64,000 bases of DNA from Methanohalophilus profundi. Lineage in GTDB: Archaea > Halobacteriota > Methanosarcinia > Methanosarcinales > Methanosarcinaceae. Under the pieces are notes generated by a model. The model was not told where the DNA came from, did not search any database, and saw only the letters and a program-made list of their open reading frames with translations. The translations under genes and the position numbers were made by a program. This document shows, in pieces, positions 18,497-28,845 of the stretch. The stretch spans positions 553,327 to 617,326 of the forward strand of contig NZ_QBKB01000002.1 of NCBI RefSeq assembly GCF_004137855.1, written 5' to 3'. Every line of letters begins with the position of its first letter. Positions within the stretch are counted from its first letter, which is position 1.

Positions 18497-19741
18497 TTAT
18501 CTTCCCAATTCAGCATGGGCGCGTGCCAGATGGCCGGCTGCCTGTGCGCCTACAAGAGAGATTTCTCCTGCAAGTACCGCTGATGCTATTATTTCAGCCA
18601 GTTTTTTTGAATTGGCACCGGGCACATCACTTCCACCGGCAACTCCCAGCAAAGCCAGGCATTCTGCCTGCGTACCTATTTTAGTGCCTCCTCCTACAGT
18701 ACCCAGCTGTAATGCCGGCAGGGTCACAGTACAATAAAGGGAACCATATTTTGTGACATCCATTGTAGTTATCGCACTGCTACCCTCAACAACATGAGCG
18801 GGGTCCTGGCCACAGGCAATATACATGGCAGCGATTATATTGGCCGCATGGGCATTGAATCCCAGGGACTGCGCGCGGGCAGAACCCAGAAGATTTTTCC
18901 TGTAATTCACCTCTTCCATTGCTTGCGGAGTGGTCTTTAATTTCTTTTCTACGACTTCAGCAGTTAACTCAGCTTCAACAACCACAGTTTTACCCCGGCC
19001 CTTGATGTTATTGATAGCTGCGGGTTTTTTGTCGGAGCACATGTTTCCGGAAAGTGACACCGGATAAACACCGAACTCATCACTGATCAGGTCCACAATC
19101 GCCTGGGTAGCAATGGTTACCATATTCATTCCCATGGCGTCCTTAGTGTCAAATTCAAAACGCAGGTAAACATTGTTACCCAGTACATATGGTTCAACAT
19201 CGGTAAGTTTACCAAAACGTGTTGTTTCAGAAGCTTTATTTTGAAGTTGGTCAAAAACGTCCCCGTCTTTTATCCAGTCAACAAATTCTTTTGCGTGATT
19301 AATATCATTCATCCTGAACACAGGCGCCCTGGTCATCACTTCATTGAAGACCCTCACTACAGTGCCACCTGAAACAGAAATAGCTGAACAACCACGATTC
19401 ACACTGGCAACCAGAGCTCCTTCTGTAGTGGCAAGAGGAAGATAATATTCCCCTTGCGCAAATTCCCCACCTATTTCAACGGGACCGGCAATTCCCAGAG
19501 GAACCTGCACCGCTCCAATCATATTTTCAATATTGCGCTTACTTGCTTCATTTGCATTTATACTGAAACTACCAATATGTTCCAATTGTACATCTCTGAT
19601 TCTTTCCAGGGCCATTCTGCGAAGGAGCACAGCCCTATCTTTTTCTACATGTTTGTCCAAACGATGCATTGAAAGGTCGCCACTGACAAGTTGGCCCAAT
19701 AATTTCTCTTCTTCCATAGAAAGTTGATTTTCTGGATTCAT
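18497..19741 (-). CDS. hmgA: Hydroxymethylglutaryl-CoA reductase
   Basis: A 414-residue class I HMG-CoA reductase, which makes mevalonate for archaeal isoprenoid lipids. Motifs include ATTEGALVASVNRGC with the catalytic glutamate near residues 108-122, DAMGMNMVTIATQA near 209-222, SDKKPAAINNIKGRGK near 242-257, and the C-terminal GQAAGHLARAH-like end with the catalytic histidine. The ATG at 19741 follows GTGATCACA, a Shine-Dalgarno matching the 16S rRNA tail. It converges with the ligase gene, the two stops abutting. Confidence 0.95.
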   Translation of the reverse strand: MNPENQLSMEEEKLLGQLVSGDLSMHRLDKHVEKDRAVLLRRMALERIRDVQLEHIGSFSINANEASKRNIENMIGAVQVPLGIAGPVEIGGEFAQGEYYLPLATTEGALVASVNRGCSAISVSGGTVVRVFNEVMTRAPVFRMNDINHAKEFVDWIKDGDVFDQLQNKASETTRFGKLTDVEPYVLGNNVYLRFEFDTKDAMGMNMVTIATQAIVDLISDEFGVYPVSLSGNMCSDKKPAAINNIKGRGKTVVVEAELTAEVVEKKLKTTPQAMEEVNYRKNLLGSARAQSLGFNAHAANIIAAMYIACGQDPAHVVEGSSAITTMDVTKYGSLYCTVTLPALQLGTVGGGTKIGTQAECLALLGVAGGSDVPGANSKKLAEIIASAVLAGEISLVGAQAAGHLARAHAELGR

Positions 19742-19750
19742 TGTGATCAC

Positions 19751-20020
19751 TAATGATTTTGTGAATATGTATAATTAGCACATATTGTTACAAGTATTTC
19801 ACGCATAATAATCTTTAGAAATTAAAATCTTAAAACATACTTCCTCATACTAATGATTACTATACAAAACGATGTGGATAACGTTAAATAAGAATAAATA
19901 TAATTTAAAGTTGCTAGTGGTATAGCAGGTGGTACAACAAGAAAGCTTACATTAATAGCGATAGGTTAGGCTATCTGTTGTGCTTCTCTACCTTTATAGC
20001 AGACGTGGTGGTATGAGCTA
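19751..20020 (+). other. Intergenic region with a structured leader candidate
   Basis: AT-rich DNA between divergent hmgA and a frameshifted hypothetical gene. A TATA-like stretch (AATAAATATAATTTAAA) lies at about 19892-19908. Downstream is a foldable segment with GATAG/CTATC arms near 19959-19974 enclosed by ACAACA near 19936 and TGTTGT near 19975. It could be a 5' leader of about 100 bases. No RNA family is recognised. Confidence 0.3.
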
Positions 20021-20555
20021 ATGAAGAGTGGGGATAGCCCAAACGAAGCCCCCGAGACCAGCCAAAATCCCGATTCAGAATTCAATAAATGGAGAAGGGA
20101 ATGGCTGGTCAAAAAGGCAAAGGAAAGAAGTAGCCATGGTACAAGAGAAAGTAATCCTGATATGGACAATGGCTTCTGGTACTGGTACATGGAAAAAAAG
20201 TGCAAAATTGCATCAAAGGTACATGCATCTTTATGATGATATTACTGCAAAAGAATTCAGGGAAAACAAAGAGGGAATTGATGATTCCAGGGATGACATA
20301 GATTATATAAGACAACAATTTCTGAAACAGGATCGAGAAACGGTTAAAGTGCTGGCAGATAATCTTGCCAAGGTGGGTTTGGAAAAAGAATCAAAAGAAT
20401 TCCTATCTTTAAAGCCCATGCACCAGGAAACTATCCAGAAACTTGACCGTTTTTTAGAAGTGTTGCATAGCAAACACTATAATGATCTTGAAATAATCGA
20501 CTTTTATTTATCCCTCTCACCAGAAGAAAGAGTGGAGCTGGGTTGCAAACCCTAA
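20021..20555 (+). CDS. Conserved-looking hypothetical protein (single-base frameshift)
   Basis: Two overlapping reading frames make one protein if one A is removed from the seven-A run at 20193-20199. Frame one gives [14 protein letters not shown] through WYWYMEK; the corrected frame continues [15 protein letters not shown] and runs to [10 protein letters not shown], about 177 residues in all. The N-terminus is polar and disordered; the remainder is charged and helical, without signal peptide or membrane helix. No family is recognised. An alternative is that translation starts inside at 20028 or near 20134 in the second frame. The next gene, TrpB2, starts 121 bp later on the same strand. Confidence 0.55.
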
Positions 20556-20676
20556 AAATTCACAAATATATCTTTTCTTTTGCAACCTTTTCTGGTATGG
20601 TTTCCCGATAGTCTTAAATAAACAACTGTCCGTACAAAATAGTACTAAAGTGTACATTAAATATGAGGGACTTATC

Positions 20677-21978
20677 ATGGAATATACAAAATATATACTC
20701 GATGAAAATGATATGCCAAAGAAATGGTATAATATTTTACCTGACATGCCCACCCCCCTTGAGCCTCCATTGAATCCTGCAACAAATGAACCAATCAAAC
20801 CGGAGGAGCTAGAACCTCTTTTTGCCAGGGAACTTATCAAACAGGAAATGTCTGATAAACCTTACATCGATATCCCCGATGAAATAAAAGATATCTACAA
20901 GCTCTGGAGACCATCACCCCTTTACCGTGCCTCAAGACTTGAAAAGGAACTTGACACACCTGCAAAAATCTACTACAAACACGAAGGTGTGAGCCCTGCT
21001 GGCAGCCACAAACCTAACACCTCAATTGCCCAGGCTTACTACAACATGAAAGAGGGAACTGAAAGGATTACTACTGAAACGGGAGCAGGACAGTGGGGAA
21101 GTGCTCTTTCTCTTGCATGCAACTATTTTGATATTGAATGTAAAGTATACATGGTACAATCAAGTTTCTACCAGAAACCTTACAGGAAGTCCCTGATCAA
21201 CCTCTGGGGAGCAAATGTAATTCCATCCCCGAGCAATGAAACCCAGTTTGGCAGGAAGATCCAGGAAGATTTCCCCGATACAAGCGGAAGTCTGGGTATA
21301 GCCATCAGTGAAGCTGTGGAAGATGCTGCTCTCAATGATAATACCAAGTATGCATTGGGAAGTGTGCTTAACCATGTTATGCATCACCAGACAATAATAG
21401 GACTGGAAACCCAGGAACAGATGAAAATGGCCGAGGATTACCCTGATGTCGTTATCGGCTGCTGTGGTGGCGGTAGTAACCTTGCTGGAATCGGCCTTCC
21501 ATTCATCAAAGATAAAATGGATGGCAAGGATTTGAGAGTAATCGGTGTAGAACCATCCGCATGTCCTACTTTAAGCGCCGGGGAATTCAGGTATGATTAC
21601 GGTGATACTGCAAAAATGACACCGTTGTTGAAAATGCATACTCTAGGATACGATTTTATCCCGCCTGCAATTCATGCCGGCGGACTGCGCTATCACGGTT
21701 GTTCACCAATAATAAGTCAACTTGTCAATGAAGGGCTCCTGGAAGCCACAAACTACCACCAGATCGAAGTATTCAAAGCAGGCGTGACCTTTGCCCGAAC
21801 AGAAGGATTTGTCCCAGCTCCCGAATCATCCCATGCAATCAAATGTGCTATCGATGAGGCAATGAAGTGCAAGGAAACAGGGGAAGAAAAGACAATCCTG
21901 TTCAATCTGAGTGGCCATGGTCATTTTGATATGAGCTCTTATGATAAGTATTTCAACGGGGAACTTGGAAACGAGTGA
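20677..21978 (+). CDS. trpB2: Tryptophan synthase beta-like enzyme, TrpB2 type
   Basis: A 433-residue PLP enzyme of the TrpB2 subgroup, longer at the N-terminus than TrpB1 and often found without TrpA. The PLP lysine is K112 in [11 protein letters not shown]; the aldimine-region [12 protein letters not shown] and the phosphate-binding [11 protein letters not shown] near residues 256-267 are present. The ATG at 20677 follows GAGGGA. No trpA lies nearby, so it probably acts as a stand-alone indole-salvage or serine-utilising enzyme, as proposed for TrpB2 proteins. The MscS gene converges on it. Confidence 0.93.
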   Translation: MEYTKYILDENDMPKKWYNILPDMPTPLEPPLNPATNEPIKPEELEPLFARELIKQEMSDKPYIDIPDEIKDIYKLWRPSPLYRASRLEKELDTPAKIYYKHEGVSPAGSHKPNTSIAQAYYNMKEGTERITTETGAGQWGSALSLACNYFDIECKVYMVQSSFYQKPYRKSLINLWGANVIPSPSNETQFGRKIQEDFPDTSGSLGIAISEAVEDAALNDNTKYALGSVLNHVMHHQTIIGLETQEQMKMAEDYPDVVIGCCGGGSNLAGIGLPFIKDKMDGKDLRVIGVEPSACPTLSAGEFRYDYGDTAKMTPLLKMHTLGYDFIPPAIHAGGLRYHGCSPIISQLVNEGLLEATNYHQIEVFKAGVTFARTEGFVPAPESSHAIKCAIDEAMKCKETGEEKTILFNLSGHGHFDMSSYDKYFNGELGNE

Positions 21979-22030
21979 AAAAAGAAGAGAATATTAAAAT
22001 ATCTCTTCTCCTTCTTTTTGCCCGACATAC

Positions 22031-22972
22031 CTATTTTCGTGTTCTGCAATCAGGTCTTTTTTTGTATACCAGTGTCCTGTATGGGAACGGAATCTCGATT
22101 CCTTCTTTGTCGAAACGCTTTTTAATCGATTCCCTGATGTCACATCCTGTAAGATAGGCAAAACCTCTATCCCGTACCCAAACAAGTAATTTTAGGTTAA
22201 CGGCAAAGTCCCCGAGTTCTGTTAGAAGGACAAGAACATCATCATCACTGAACTTTTTATCATATGTACGGAGTTCAGAAAAAGTCATAGTATTACTATT
22301 TTTGCGCCCTTCTTCGATCATTATCTTACGGGCAAGATCAATATCTGAATCATAGCTTATACCGATATCAATCGGCCAGCATACCGTTGGGTCCTCTATA
22401 GTCCAATTTATAATCGCTTCGTCACTGATTACATGATTGGGGATGATAAGCCTGCGGTTATCCCAGGTTTTAACGACCGTATGACGCAAAGTAATGTCCG
22501 TAATCTTGCCGTAATCATCCCTGATATTAACACGATCTCCTACTCTGAAGGGACGAAATATGGCAAGGGATACACCTGAAATAATATTTGACATTGTGCT
22601 CTGGGCAGCAAGACCAACAACTATACCCAAAAACCCTGCACCTGCAAAGATAGCAAAAGAAAGGTTTTGCAGCGTCGGAAAACGCATTATTATCAAAACT
22701 AAGCCAAATACATAAACAAAGGCTACGGATGTATGCCTGATAATTCGATAAGCCGTTTCATCGACATCCATCCTGCGGCTGGCCATTTCAAATTGATGCT
22801 GAATTATCCTGTCAACTAATTTTGATGCAACAAAAGTAAGTACGATAACAAAAAGTACGAATAGAACATCCAGTCCATTCCAGGAATTCCAGAAATACCA
22901 GGAAGTGTCAGAAAGTACATCTGATGTGTTTGCCATTGGACCTACCATATATACTCTTACTAAAACATCCAA
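22031..22972 (-). CDS. MscS-family mechanosensitive channel
   Basis: A protein of up to 313 residues with three to four transmembrane helices (about residues 35-55, 78-98, 105-130) and the MscS pore and beta domain: GLAAQSTMSNIISGVSLAIFRPFRVGDRV matches the family's TM3b and beta entry. The soluble C-terminal domain ends near FPYRTLVYKK. Such channels release solutes on osmotic downshift, which suits a halophile that accumulates betaine. The start is uncertain: ATG at 22972 sits close to an AT-rich promoter, and the ATG at residue 13 is an alternative. Confidence 0.92.
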   Translation of the reverse strand: MDVLVRVYMVGPMANTSDVLSDTSWYFWNSWNGLDVLFVLFVIVLTFVASKLVDRIIQHQFEMASRRMDVDETAYRIIRHTSVAFVYVFGLVLIIMRFPTLQNLSFAIFAGAGFLGIVVGLAAQSTMSNIISGVSLAIFRPFRVGDRVNIRDDYGKITDITLRHTVVKTWDNRRLIIPNHVISDEAIINWTIEDPTVCWPIDIGISYDSDIDLARKIMIEEGRKNSNTMTFSELRTYDKKFSDDDVLVLLTELGDFAVNLKLLVWVRDRGFAYLTGCDIRESIKKRFDKEGIEIPFPYRTLVYKKRPDCRTRK

Positions 22973-23165
22973 TAAATAATCGTGCTTATAATTTAGTTTT
23001 TACTATTAAATGTCCAGAGCGAGATTTAGACGATGCTTTTACTTTGAAGCAGAATATCTATTTTCAAAATAATATTTATTCCCTTAATAATAAATGCTAT
23101 TAATTGTATTTGTAACTTTCATCAACAAAAGTGTTATCCAAACTCGCCTTTAGATGTGAAATTTC

Positions 23166-25355
23166 ATGAAAATAGAAGAACTGGACCTACCTTCAGAAGC
23201 CATTAACCTATATCTTCAGGCCGGTATAGAAGAACTCTATCCGCCCCAGGCAGATGCTGTAGAAAAAGGATTGCTGAAAGGAGAAAACCTACTTGCAGCA
23301 ATTCCCACAGCATCCGGTAAAACCCTGCTTGCAGAAATGGCTATGCTAAAAGCTATCAAAAAGGGAGGCAAGGCCCTCTACATTGTACCGCTGCGCGCAT
23401 TGGCTTCTGAAAAATTCAGGGACTTTAAACGATTTGAAAGTATGGGAATTAAAACAGCCATATCAACAGGAGATTTTGATTCAAGGGATGAATGGCTCGG
23501 TTCCAATGACATAATAGTTGCTACCTCCGAGAAAACGGATTCTCTTTTGCGTAATTCCACACCCTGGATGAAAGATATCACCGCTGTGATCGTTGATGAG
23601 GTCCATCTGCTGGATTCGGCAAACAGAGGACCCACACTGGAAGTAACCCTGGCAAAACTCAAAAGACTCAACCCTGAGGCACAGGTGGTTGCTCTTTCAG
23701 CTACAGTTGGTAATGCGATGGAAATTGCTCAGTGGCTGGAAGCAAAACTCGTACTAAGTGAATGGAGACCCACTGACTTACATGAGGGGATTTTTTTCGG
23801 GGATGCCATCAATTTCTATGAAGACCAGAAGTTTATCGAAAGACGCCACAAGGAAGATACTGTAAATCTTGTACTGGACACTATTATCGAAGAAGGACAA
23901 TGTCTTGTTTTTGACAGCAGCCGACGAAATTGTGTCGGATTTGCAAAGAAGTGTGCTCCTGTTGCAGGAGAACTTCTCGCCAGGCAAAATCGCAATGAAC
24001 TGGAAGAAGTTGCAAAAGAAGTTCTGGAAAACGGGGAGACTAAGCTTACTGAAACTCTTGCATACTGTATTAAAAAAGGGGTTGCTTTTCATCATGCAGG
24101 ACTTAATTCCGCCCATCGCAGGATCGTAGAAGATGCTTTCCGGAACAATTTAATAAAGATGATCTGTAGCACACCAACACTGGCAGCCGGGTTGAACCTG
24201 CCTGCCCGACGTGTGATTATCCGCAGCTACAAACGCTATGACCCCAATGCAGGAATGCAACCCATTCCTGTGCTTGACTACAAACAGATGGCCGGCAGGG
24301 CAGGCAGGCCACATCTGGACCCCTATGGAGAAGCTGTAGTCATAGTGAAAACATATGAAGAACTAGCCGACGTGCTGGAGAGATATATCAACGCTTCTGC
24401 AGAAGATATCTGGTCCAAACTGGGTACCGAGAATGCACTGCGCACCCACATCCTTTCCACTATTGCAAGCGGTTTTGCACATTGCCACAAGGAGATGCTT
24501 ACCTTTCTGGGTTCAACTTTTTTTGCCCACCAGCAAGAGAGCTGGAATTTCGAAGAACTGCTGGAAGACTGCCTGATATTCCTCAAAAACGAGGGAATGC
24601 TTGAACAGGATAATGAGATCATCCGGCCAACAGAACTGGGAAAAATGATATCCTCGCTATATATTGATCCCCTTTCGGCTTCAAAACTCATCCGCGGACT
24701 GGAAAAAACCACACATGTCACAGATATGACTTTGTTGCAACTGATTTGCAGTACACCGGATATGCGCCTGCTTTACTTGCGCAACAGGGATTATGAAATA
24801 ATAAATGATTATGTGATGAATCATACCGAAGATTTCATAGAAGTGCCCAGTCCATTCAAACAAATAGAATATGAATGGTTTCTTTCAGAGGTCAAGACCG
24901 CTTTGTTACTTCTGGAATGGATCAATGAAAAGAGCCTGGAAAAAATTGTTGATAACTATCAGGTCTCAGAAGGCGACATTTATGCCATCTCTGATATTGC
25001 CGAGTGGCTGATGCATGCCACTTTAAGGATTGCATCCAGGATAAATCCACAACTTGAAAAAGAATGTGCTAAACTTGAAAAAAGGATACATTATGGCGCA
25101 GGAAGTGAACTAATGGAATTGGTGGAAATTCCAGATGTAGGCAGGGCAAGAGCACGCAAACTTTTCAAGAAAGGATATAGCAGCCGTCAGAAACTTGCAA
25201 CAGCAAATGAAAAGCAACTTGCAGGGATAGTCGGGCCAAAGATAGCCCAAAAAATCCTTTCTTACCTGGGCAGGGAAACTGACAGCAATAGTTATGTAGA
25301 GCCGGAAACATTGGAAAATAAGGAACAACAGAAAACATTTCAGGACTTCATCTGA
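23166..25355 (+). CDS. hel308: ATP-dependent DNA helicase Hel308
   Basis: A 729-residue superfamily 2, Ski2-like helicase that acts at stalled replication forks in archaea. Motifs in order: the Q-motif region [14 protein letters not shown], Walker A IPTASGKT near residues 46-53, DEVHLLD near 145-151, SATVGN, the FHHAGL segment, [20 protein letters not shown] and QMAGRAGRP near 375-383. The C-terminal helix-hairpin-helix region ([17 protein letters not shown]) begins near 654. Length and order match the Hel308 family. Monocistronic or followed by hisD 43 bp later. Confidence 0.95.
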   Translation: MKIEELDLPSEAINLYLQAGIEELYPPQADAVEKGLLKGENLLAAIPTASGKTLLAEMAMLKAIKKGGKALYIVPLRALASEKFRDFKRFESMGIKTAISTGDFDSRDEWLGSNDIIVATSEKTDSLLRNSTPWMKDITAVIVDEVHLLDSANRGPTLEVTLAKLKRLNPEAQVVALSATVGNAMEIAQWLEAKLVLSEWRPTDLHEGIFFGDAINFYEDQKFIERRHKEDTVNLVLDTIIEEGQCLVFDSSRRNCVGFAKKCAPVAGELLARQNRNELEEVAKEVLENGETKLTETLAYCIKKGVAFHHAGLNSAHRRIVEDAFRNNLIKMICSTPTLAAGLNLPARRVIIRSYKRYDPNAGMQPIPVLDYKQMAGRAGRPHLDPYGEAVVIVKTYEELADVLERYINASAEDIWSKLGTENALRTHILSTIASGFAHCHKEMLTFLGSTFFAHQQESWNFEELLEDCLIFLKNEGMLEQDNEIIRPTELGKMISSLYIDPLSASKLIRGLEKTTHVTDMTLLQLICSTPDMRLLYLRNRDYEIINDYVMNHTEDFIEVPSPFKQIEYEWFLSEVKTALLLLEWINEKSLEKIVDNYQVSEGDIYAISDIAEWLMHATLRIASRINPQLEKECAKLEKRIHYGAGSELMELVEIPDVGRARARKLFKKGYSSRQKLATANEKQLAGIVGPKIAQKILSYLGRETDSNSYVEPETLENKEQQKTFQDFI

Positions 25356-25398
25356 GATAACTATCTAATACATAAACAAAAATACGGAGACTTACCCC

Positions 25399-26685
25399 AT
25401 GCTTTATAAGAAAATTAAAGACCTCGCCAATGGTGAATTGGAGAATCTTATGGAAAGGGCATCAGACCTGATGGCTGTAAGGGATGCAGTTGAAACAATC
25501 CTTGAGGATGTAAAAAAGGATGGGGATAATGCCCTGCGTCATTATACTGAAAAATTTGACAAAGCCCTAATTGGTGCTATCGAAGTAACTGAAGACGAAA
25601 TTAATGAAGCAATGACAAAAATAGATCCATCTTTGCTGAAACATCTGGATAAAGCTGCATCTAACATCAGGAAATTCCATGAAGCGCAATTACCCCGGGA
25701 CAAATGGTTTATAGAAATTTCCCCGGGAGTTAAAGCCGGACAGAAAACAGTACCCTTAAGATCCGTAGGTGCTTATGTGCCCGGAGGAAGAGCATCATAC
25801 CCTTCAACAGCCCTTATGACAATAATCCCGGCCAAAGTTGCAGGAGTGAAGGACGTAGCCATGTGTACTCCTCCCGGGCCCGATGGAAAGGTAAATCCCC
25901 TGACACTTGCAGCTGCAAAGGTCGCTGGTGCTGACAGGATATACAGACTGGGCGGTGTGCAGGCTGTCGCAGCTCTTGCCTATGGAACTGAAAGCGTTAA
26001 GCCCGTAGACAAGATTGTGGGGCCGGGAAATGTATTTGTGACTACGGCAAAGATGCTTATCCGCACACATGCAGAGATAGATTTCCCGGCAGGGCCCAGT
26101 GAGATCCTGATAATTGCAGATGAAACTGCAAACCCGGATTTTATCGCATCTGACATGCTGGCACAGGCCGAACATGACCCCAATTCAATCTGTGTATTAA
26201 CCACTAACTCTGAGGAAATTGCAGCGAATACACAACAACGCTTAGGGGAACTTGCAGATACTACACCCAGGTCAGAAATAGTGAAAGAAGCCCTTCAAAA
26301 TGCGGCCATCCTTATAGGTGCTTCCCTTGATGAGTGTATTGAATTATCCAATCGTTTCGGACCCGAACATCTTGAGATAATGACAGCAGATGATGAGACA
26401 GTCCTGGACAGAATTGATAGTGCCGGATCGATTTTTATGGGAAAATATGCTCCCGTTTCAACCGGCGATTATGCTTCAGGAACAAATCATGTTCTCCCTA
26501 CAGCAGGATATACAAGACTCTACTCAGGATTAAACATCAATCATTTCCTGAAATATTCCACAATACAGCAGCTGGACAGGAAAGGCTTGCAATCCCTGAG
26601 TGATACAATAATCACACTTGCAGAAGAAGAAGGGTTGTACGCTCATGCTGATGCCGTAAGGTTGCGTTTGAAGAAAAATGAATGA
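25399..26685 (+). CDS. hisD: Histidinol dehydrogenase
   Basis: A 428-residue zinc enzyme catalysing the last two oxidations of histidine synthesis. The signature [13 protein letters not shown] near residues 208-220, the [10 protein letters not shown] motif, the [12 protein letters not shown] segment with zinc/substrate residues, [10 protein letters not shown] and [14 protein letters not shown] are all present. Length is normal. It lies 43 bp after hel308, with no other his gene in the window. Confidence 0.95.
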   Translation: MLYKKIKDLANGELENLMERASDLMAVRDAVETILEDVKKDGDNALRHYTEKFDKALIGAIEVTEDEINEAMTKIDPSLLKHLDKAASNIRKFHEAQLPRDKWFIEISPGVKAGQKTVPLRSVGAYVPGGRASYPSTALMTIIPAKVAGVKDVAMCTPPGPDGKVNPLTLAAAKVAGADRIYRLGGVQAVAALAYGTESVKPVDKIVGPGNVFVTTAKMLIRTHAEIDFPAGPSEILIIADETANPDFIASDMLAQAEHDPNSICVLTTNSEEIAANTQQRLGELADTTPRSEIVKEALQNAAILIGASLDECIELSNRFGPEHLEIMTADDETVLDRIDSAGSIFMGKYAPVSTGDYASGTNHVLPTAGYTRLYSGLNINHFLKYSTIQQLDRKGLQSLSDTIITLAEEEGLYAHADAVRLRLKKNE

Positions 26686-26770
26686 GTCCTCACTCGATAA
26701 TTATTTAAGAGGTTAGAATTAATAATAATTTATTGAGTTATACATCGAGCTTAACATCAGGAGTGGAATC

Positions 26771-27169
26771 ATGAAAATCAGAGTTGTCAGTAAAAGGAAA
26801 GAAATTGAAACACTCGATGAAGGGGAAAGGGTGATTCATCTGGCTTTCCGTCCGTCCAACAAGGACATATTTGATCTCGTTAAAAGATGTAGGAATGTGG
26901 AAGTGATCCAGATACCTTCATCTTACAGGAAAACTGTATCAAAATCGATTGAAATGTTCCTTGAGATGGAAGGAATCAGACTTATAGAGGGAGATGTGTG
27001 GGGCCACCGGAAAGACATAAATGAGTATTACAGCATCTCACCTTCTGTTAATGAAAGGATAAAGGAATTGAAATCTGAGGGCATGTCAGACGAAGAAATT
27101 GCCAGAAAAATAGAAAGAGAAGGAAAACTCAACAAGGACATTTTATTATATATACTCGATAATCAATGA
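26771..27169 (+). CDS. DUF1699 family protein
   Basis: A 132-residue soluble protein matching the methanogen-restricted DUF1699 family as I recall it: IRVVSKRKEIETL at the start, HLAFRPSNKDIFDLVKRC in the middle, and a C-terminal charged helical part resembling a helix-turn-helix (LKSEGMSDEEIARKIERE). GGAGTG precedes the ATG. The function is unknown. It lies just before the siroheme/heme genes on the same strand but with its own 107-bp gap. Confidence 0.75.
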   Translation: MKIRVVSKRKEIETLDEGERVIHLAFRPSNKDIFDLVKRCRNVEVIQIPSSYRKTVSKSIEMFLEMEGIRLIEGDVWGHRKDINEYYSISPSVNERIKELKSEGMSDEEIARKIEREGKLNKDILLYILDNQ

Positions 27170-27276
27170 GTATATTTTTCACTTTTTTCTTCCCTCCAAT
27201 TCCTATCCAGTACATATAACCTTTTTAACCAATCAATTCCTTAGTTCCCCAAACACGTCAATCGAGGATTAATATC

Positions 27277-28042
27277 ATGAATAGTGGATACGGGAAAGTA
27301 TATCTTGTTGGGTCCGGCCCCGGAGATCCGGAACTGCTCACAATAAAAGCAAGAAATTTAATAGACAATGCAGAGGTCATAGTCTATGACCAGTTGCCAG
27401 GAGAAGCAATCCTGCAGAGCATGCCCGAAACGGCAGAAAAAATAGATGCAGGAAAATATGCAGGTAATCATAAACTAACCCAGGCAGAAATCAACGACCT
27501 GATAGTGAAAAAGGCAGAAGAAGGAAAAAGCGTCGTTCGATTAAAGGGCGGAGACCCCTATATGTTCGGCAGGGGAGGTGAAGAGGCTGAAAAACTTGTA
27601 CAGGCAGGGATCTGTTTTGAGGTTGTACCCGGTATCACCTCTGCAATTGCAGCACCTGCTTATGCCGGAATCCCTGTAACCCACAGGGACCATGCTTCAA
27701 TGGTTACATTCATCACCGGCCATGAAGACCCGACCAAAAAGGAAACGGGCCTTGATTGGGAAAACCTGGCTCGATTCCCCGGCACCCTGGTCATTTTTAT
27801 GGGAGTGAAAAGGCTGGAGGAGAATATGAATGCACTGAAAAAATACGGCAAATCGCCATCAACTCCGGTAGCAATTATCGAAAAAGGGACCCGACCCGAT
27901 CAGAGGATCACCACAGGAAATATTGAGAACATAGCAGAAAAAGCAAAAAAAGGCCGGTGTAAAGGCCCCTGCAATAACAATTGTGGGTGATGTGGTTTCC
28001 GTACATGATATCCTGGGTATGCAAAAGGTCTTATGGGGATAA
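27277..28042 (+). CDS. cobA: Uroporphyrinogen-III C-methyltransferase (single-base frameshift near the end)
   Basis: A SAM-dependent methyltransferase making precorrin-2 for siroheme, heme (Ahb route) and corrinoids. Motifs: VGSGPGDPELLT near residues 10-21, VVRLKGGDPYMFGRGGEEA near 87-105, and the VVPGITSAIAAPAYAGIPVTHR region. The frame ends early at 27990. Dropping one A from the seven-A run at 27945-27951 restores a C-terminus with APAITIVGDVVSVHDIL and a stop at 28042, one base before the hemD start. The corrected length is about 254 residues, normal for the family. Most likely a consensus error. Confidence 0.88.
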
Positions 28043-28043
28043 T

Positions 28044-28832
28044 ATGGATAAAAAAAATAATACCATAGCAATAATGAGACCTCGCAATTACCTTGCAAAA
28101 TCCCGTGAGATGGCACAATCCATGGGATATGAGGTGTTCGAGGCCCCAATGATCGAGCTGACGGATATGAAAGATGACATGTTCGATACATTCAAAGACC
28201 ATGTCCTTTCTGGAAAAAGCGACTATGTGATATTTACCAGTGCCAATGGTATCGACTATACCCTGGACAAGGTAGATGACAGGAATGAATTCACCAATGC
28301 CCTGAACAGGACAAAAGTAATAGCCATCGGCCCAAATACAAAAAAGAGGCTTGAAGAACTTGATATTGGAGTCCTTGGAATGCCGGGCGTCTACAGCTCA
28401 GAAGGACTGGTTGAATATCTCTGCCCTGATGTTAAGGGAAAGATAGTGGATACCGCGCGCAGTGCCTATGGTTCAATCCTGCTTATAGAAGGGCTTGAAA
28501 AGTGTGGTGCATCAGTTCTGGAAACACAGGTATATACACTCGTGCGGCCCGAAGGAGACAAACAGAGAGAACTTATTAAAAGGGCGGCAGCAGGGGATAT
28601 TACAATTTTTGCCTTCACAAGTTCCATGATGGTACGCAATTTCTTCAGCCTGGCAGAAGAGATGGGAAAAACCGATGATCTAAAGGAAGTGATGAAAAAG
28701 TCTATCGTGGCTGCAATTGGTACTCCTACGGCAAATACCATTCAGGAATATGGTGTGGAAACAACTATAAAACCCTGCAAGTACACCTTCGATGAAATGC
28801 TAAAGACCATTAAAGAAGAATACCTTGACTGA
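28044..28832 (+). CDS. hemD: Uroporphyrinogen-III synthase
   Basis: A 262-residue HemD-family protein, which closes the tetrapyrrole ring with inversion of ring D. Family-type segments are IAIMRPRNYLAKS at the start, FTSANGIDYTLD near residues 68-79, AIGPNTKKRLEE, and FTSSMMVRNFF followed by AAIGTPTANTIQEYG near the C-terminus. Sequence conservation in HemD is low, so the call rests on these phrases plus position between cobA and ahbC. The ATG at 28044 follows GGGG and lies one base after the restored cobA stop. Confidence 0.86.
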   Translation: MDKKNNTIAIMRPRNYLAKSREMAQSMGYEVFEAPMIELTDMKDDMFDTFKDHVLSGKSDYVIFTSANGIDYTLDKVDDRNEFTNALNRTKVIAIGPNTKKRLEELDIGVLGMPGVYSSEGLVEYLCPDVKGKIVDTARSAYGSILLIEGLEKCGASVLETQVYTLVRPEGDKQRELIKRAAAGDITIFAFTSSMMVRNFFSLAEEMGKTDDLKEVMKKSIVAAIGTPTANTIQEYGVETTIKPCKYTFDEMLKTIKEEYLD

Positions 28833-28845
28833 AGAAGGTTTAGAA

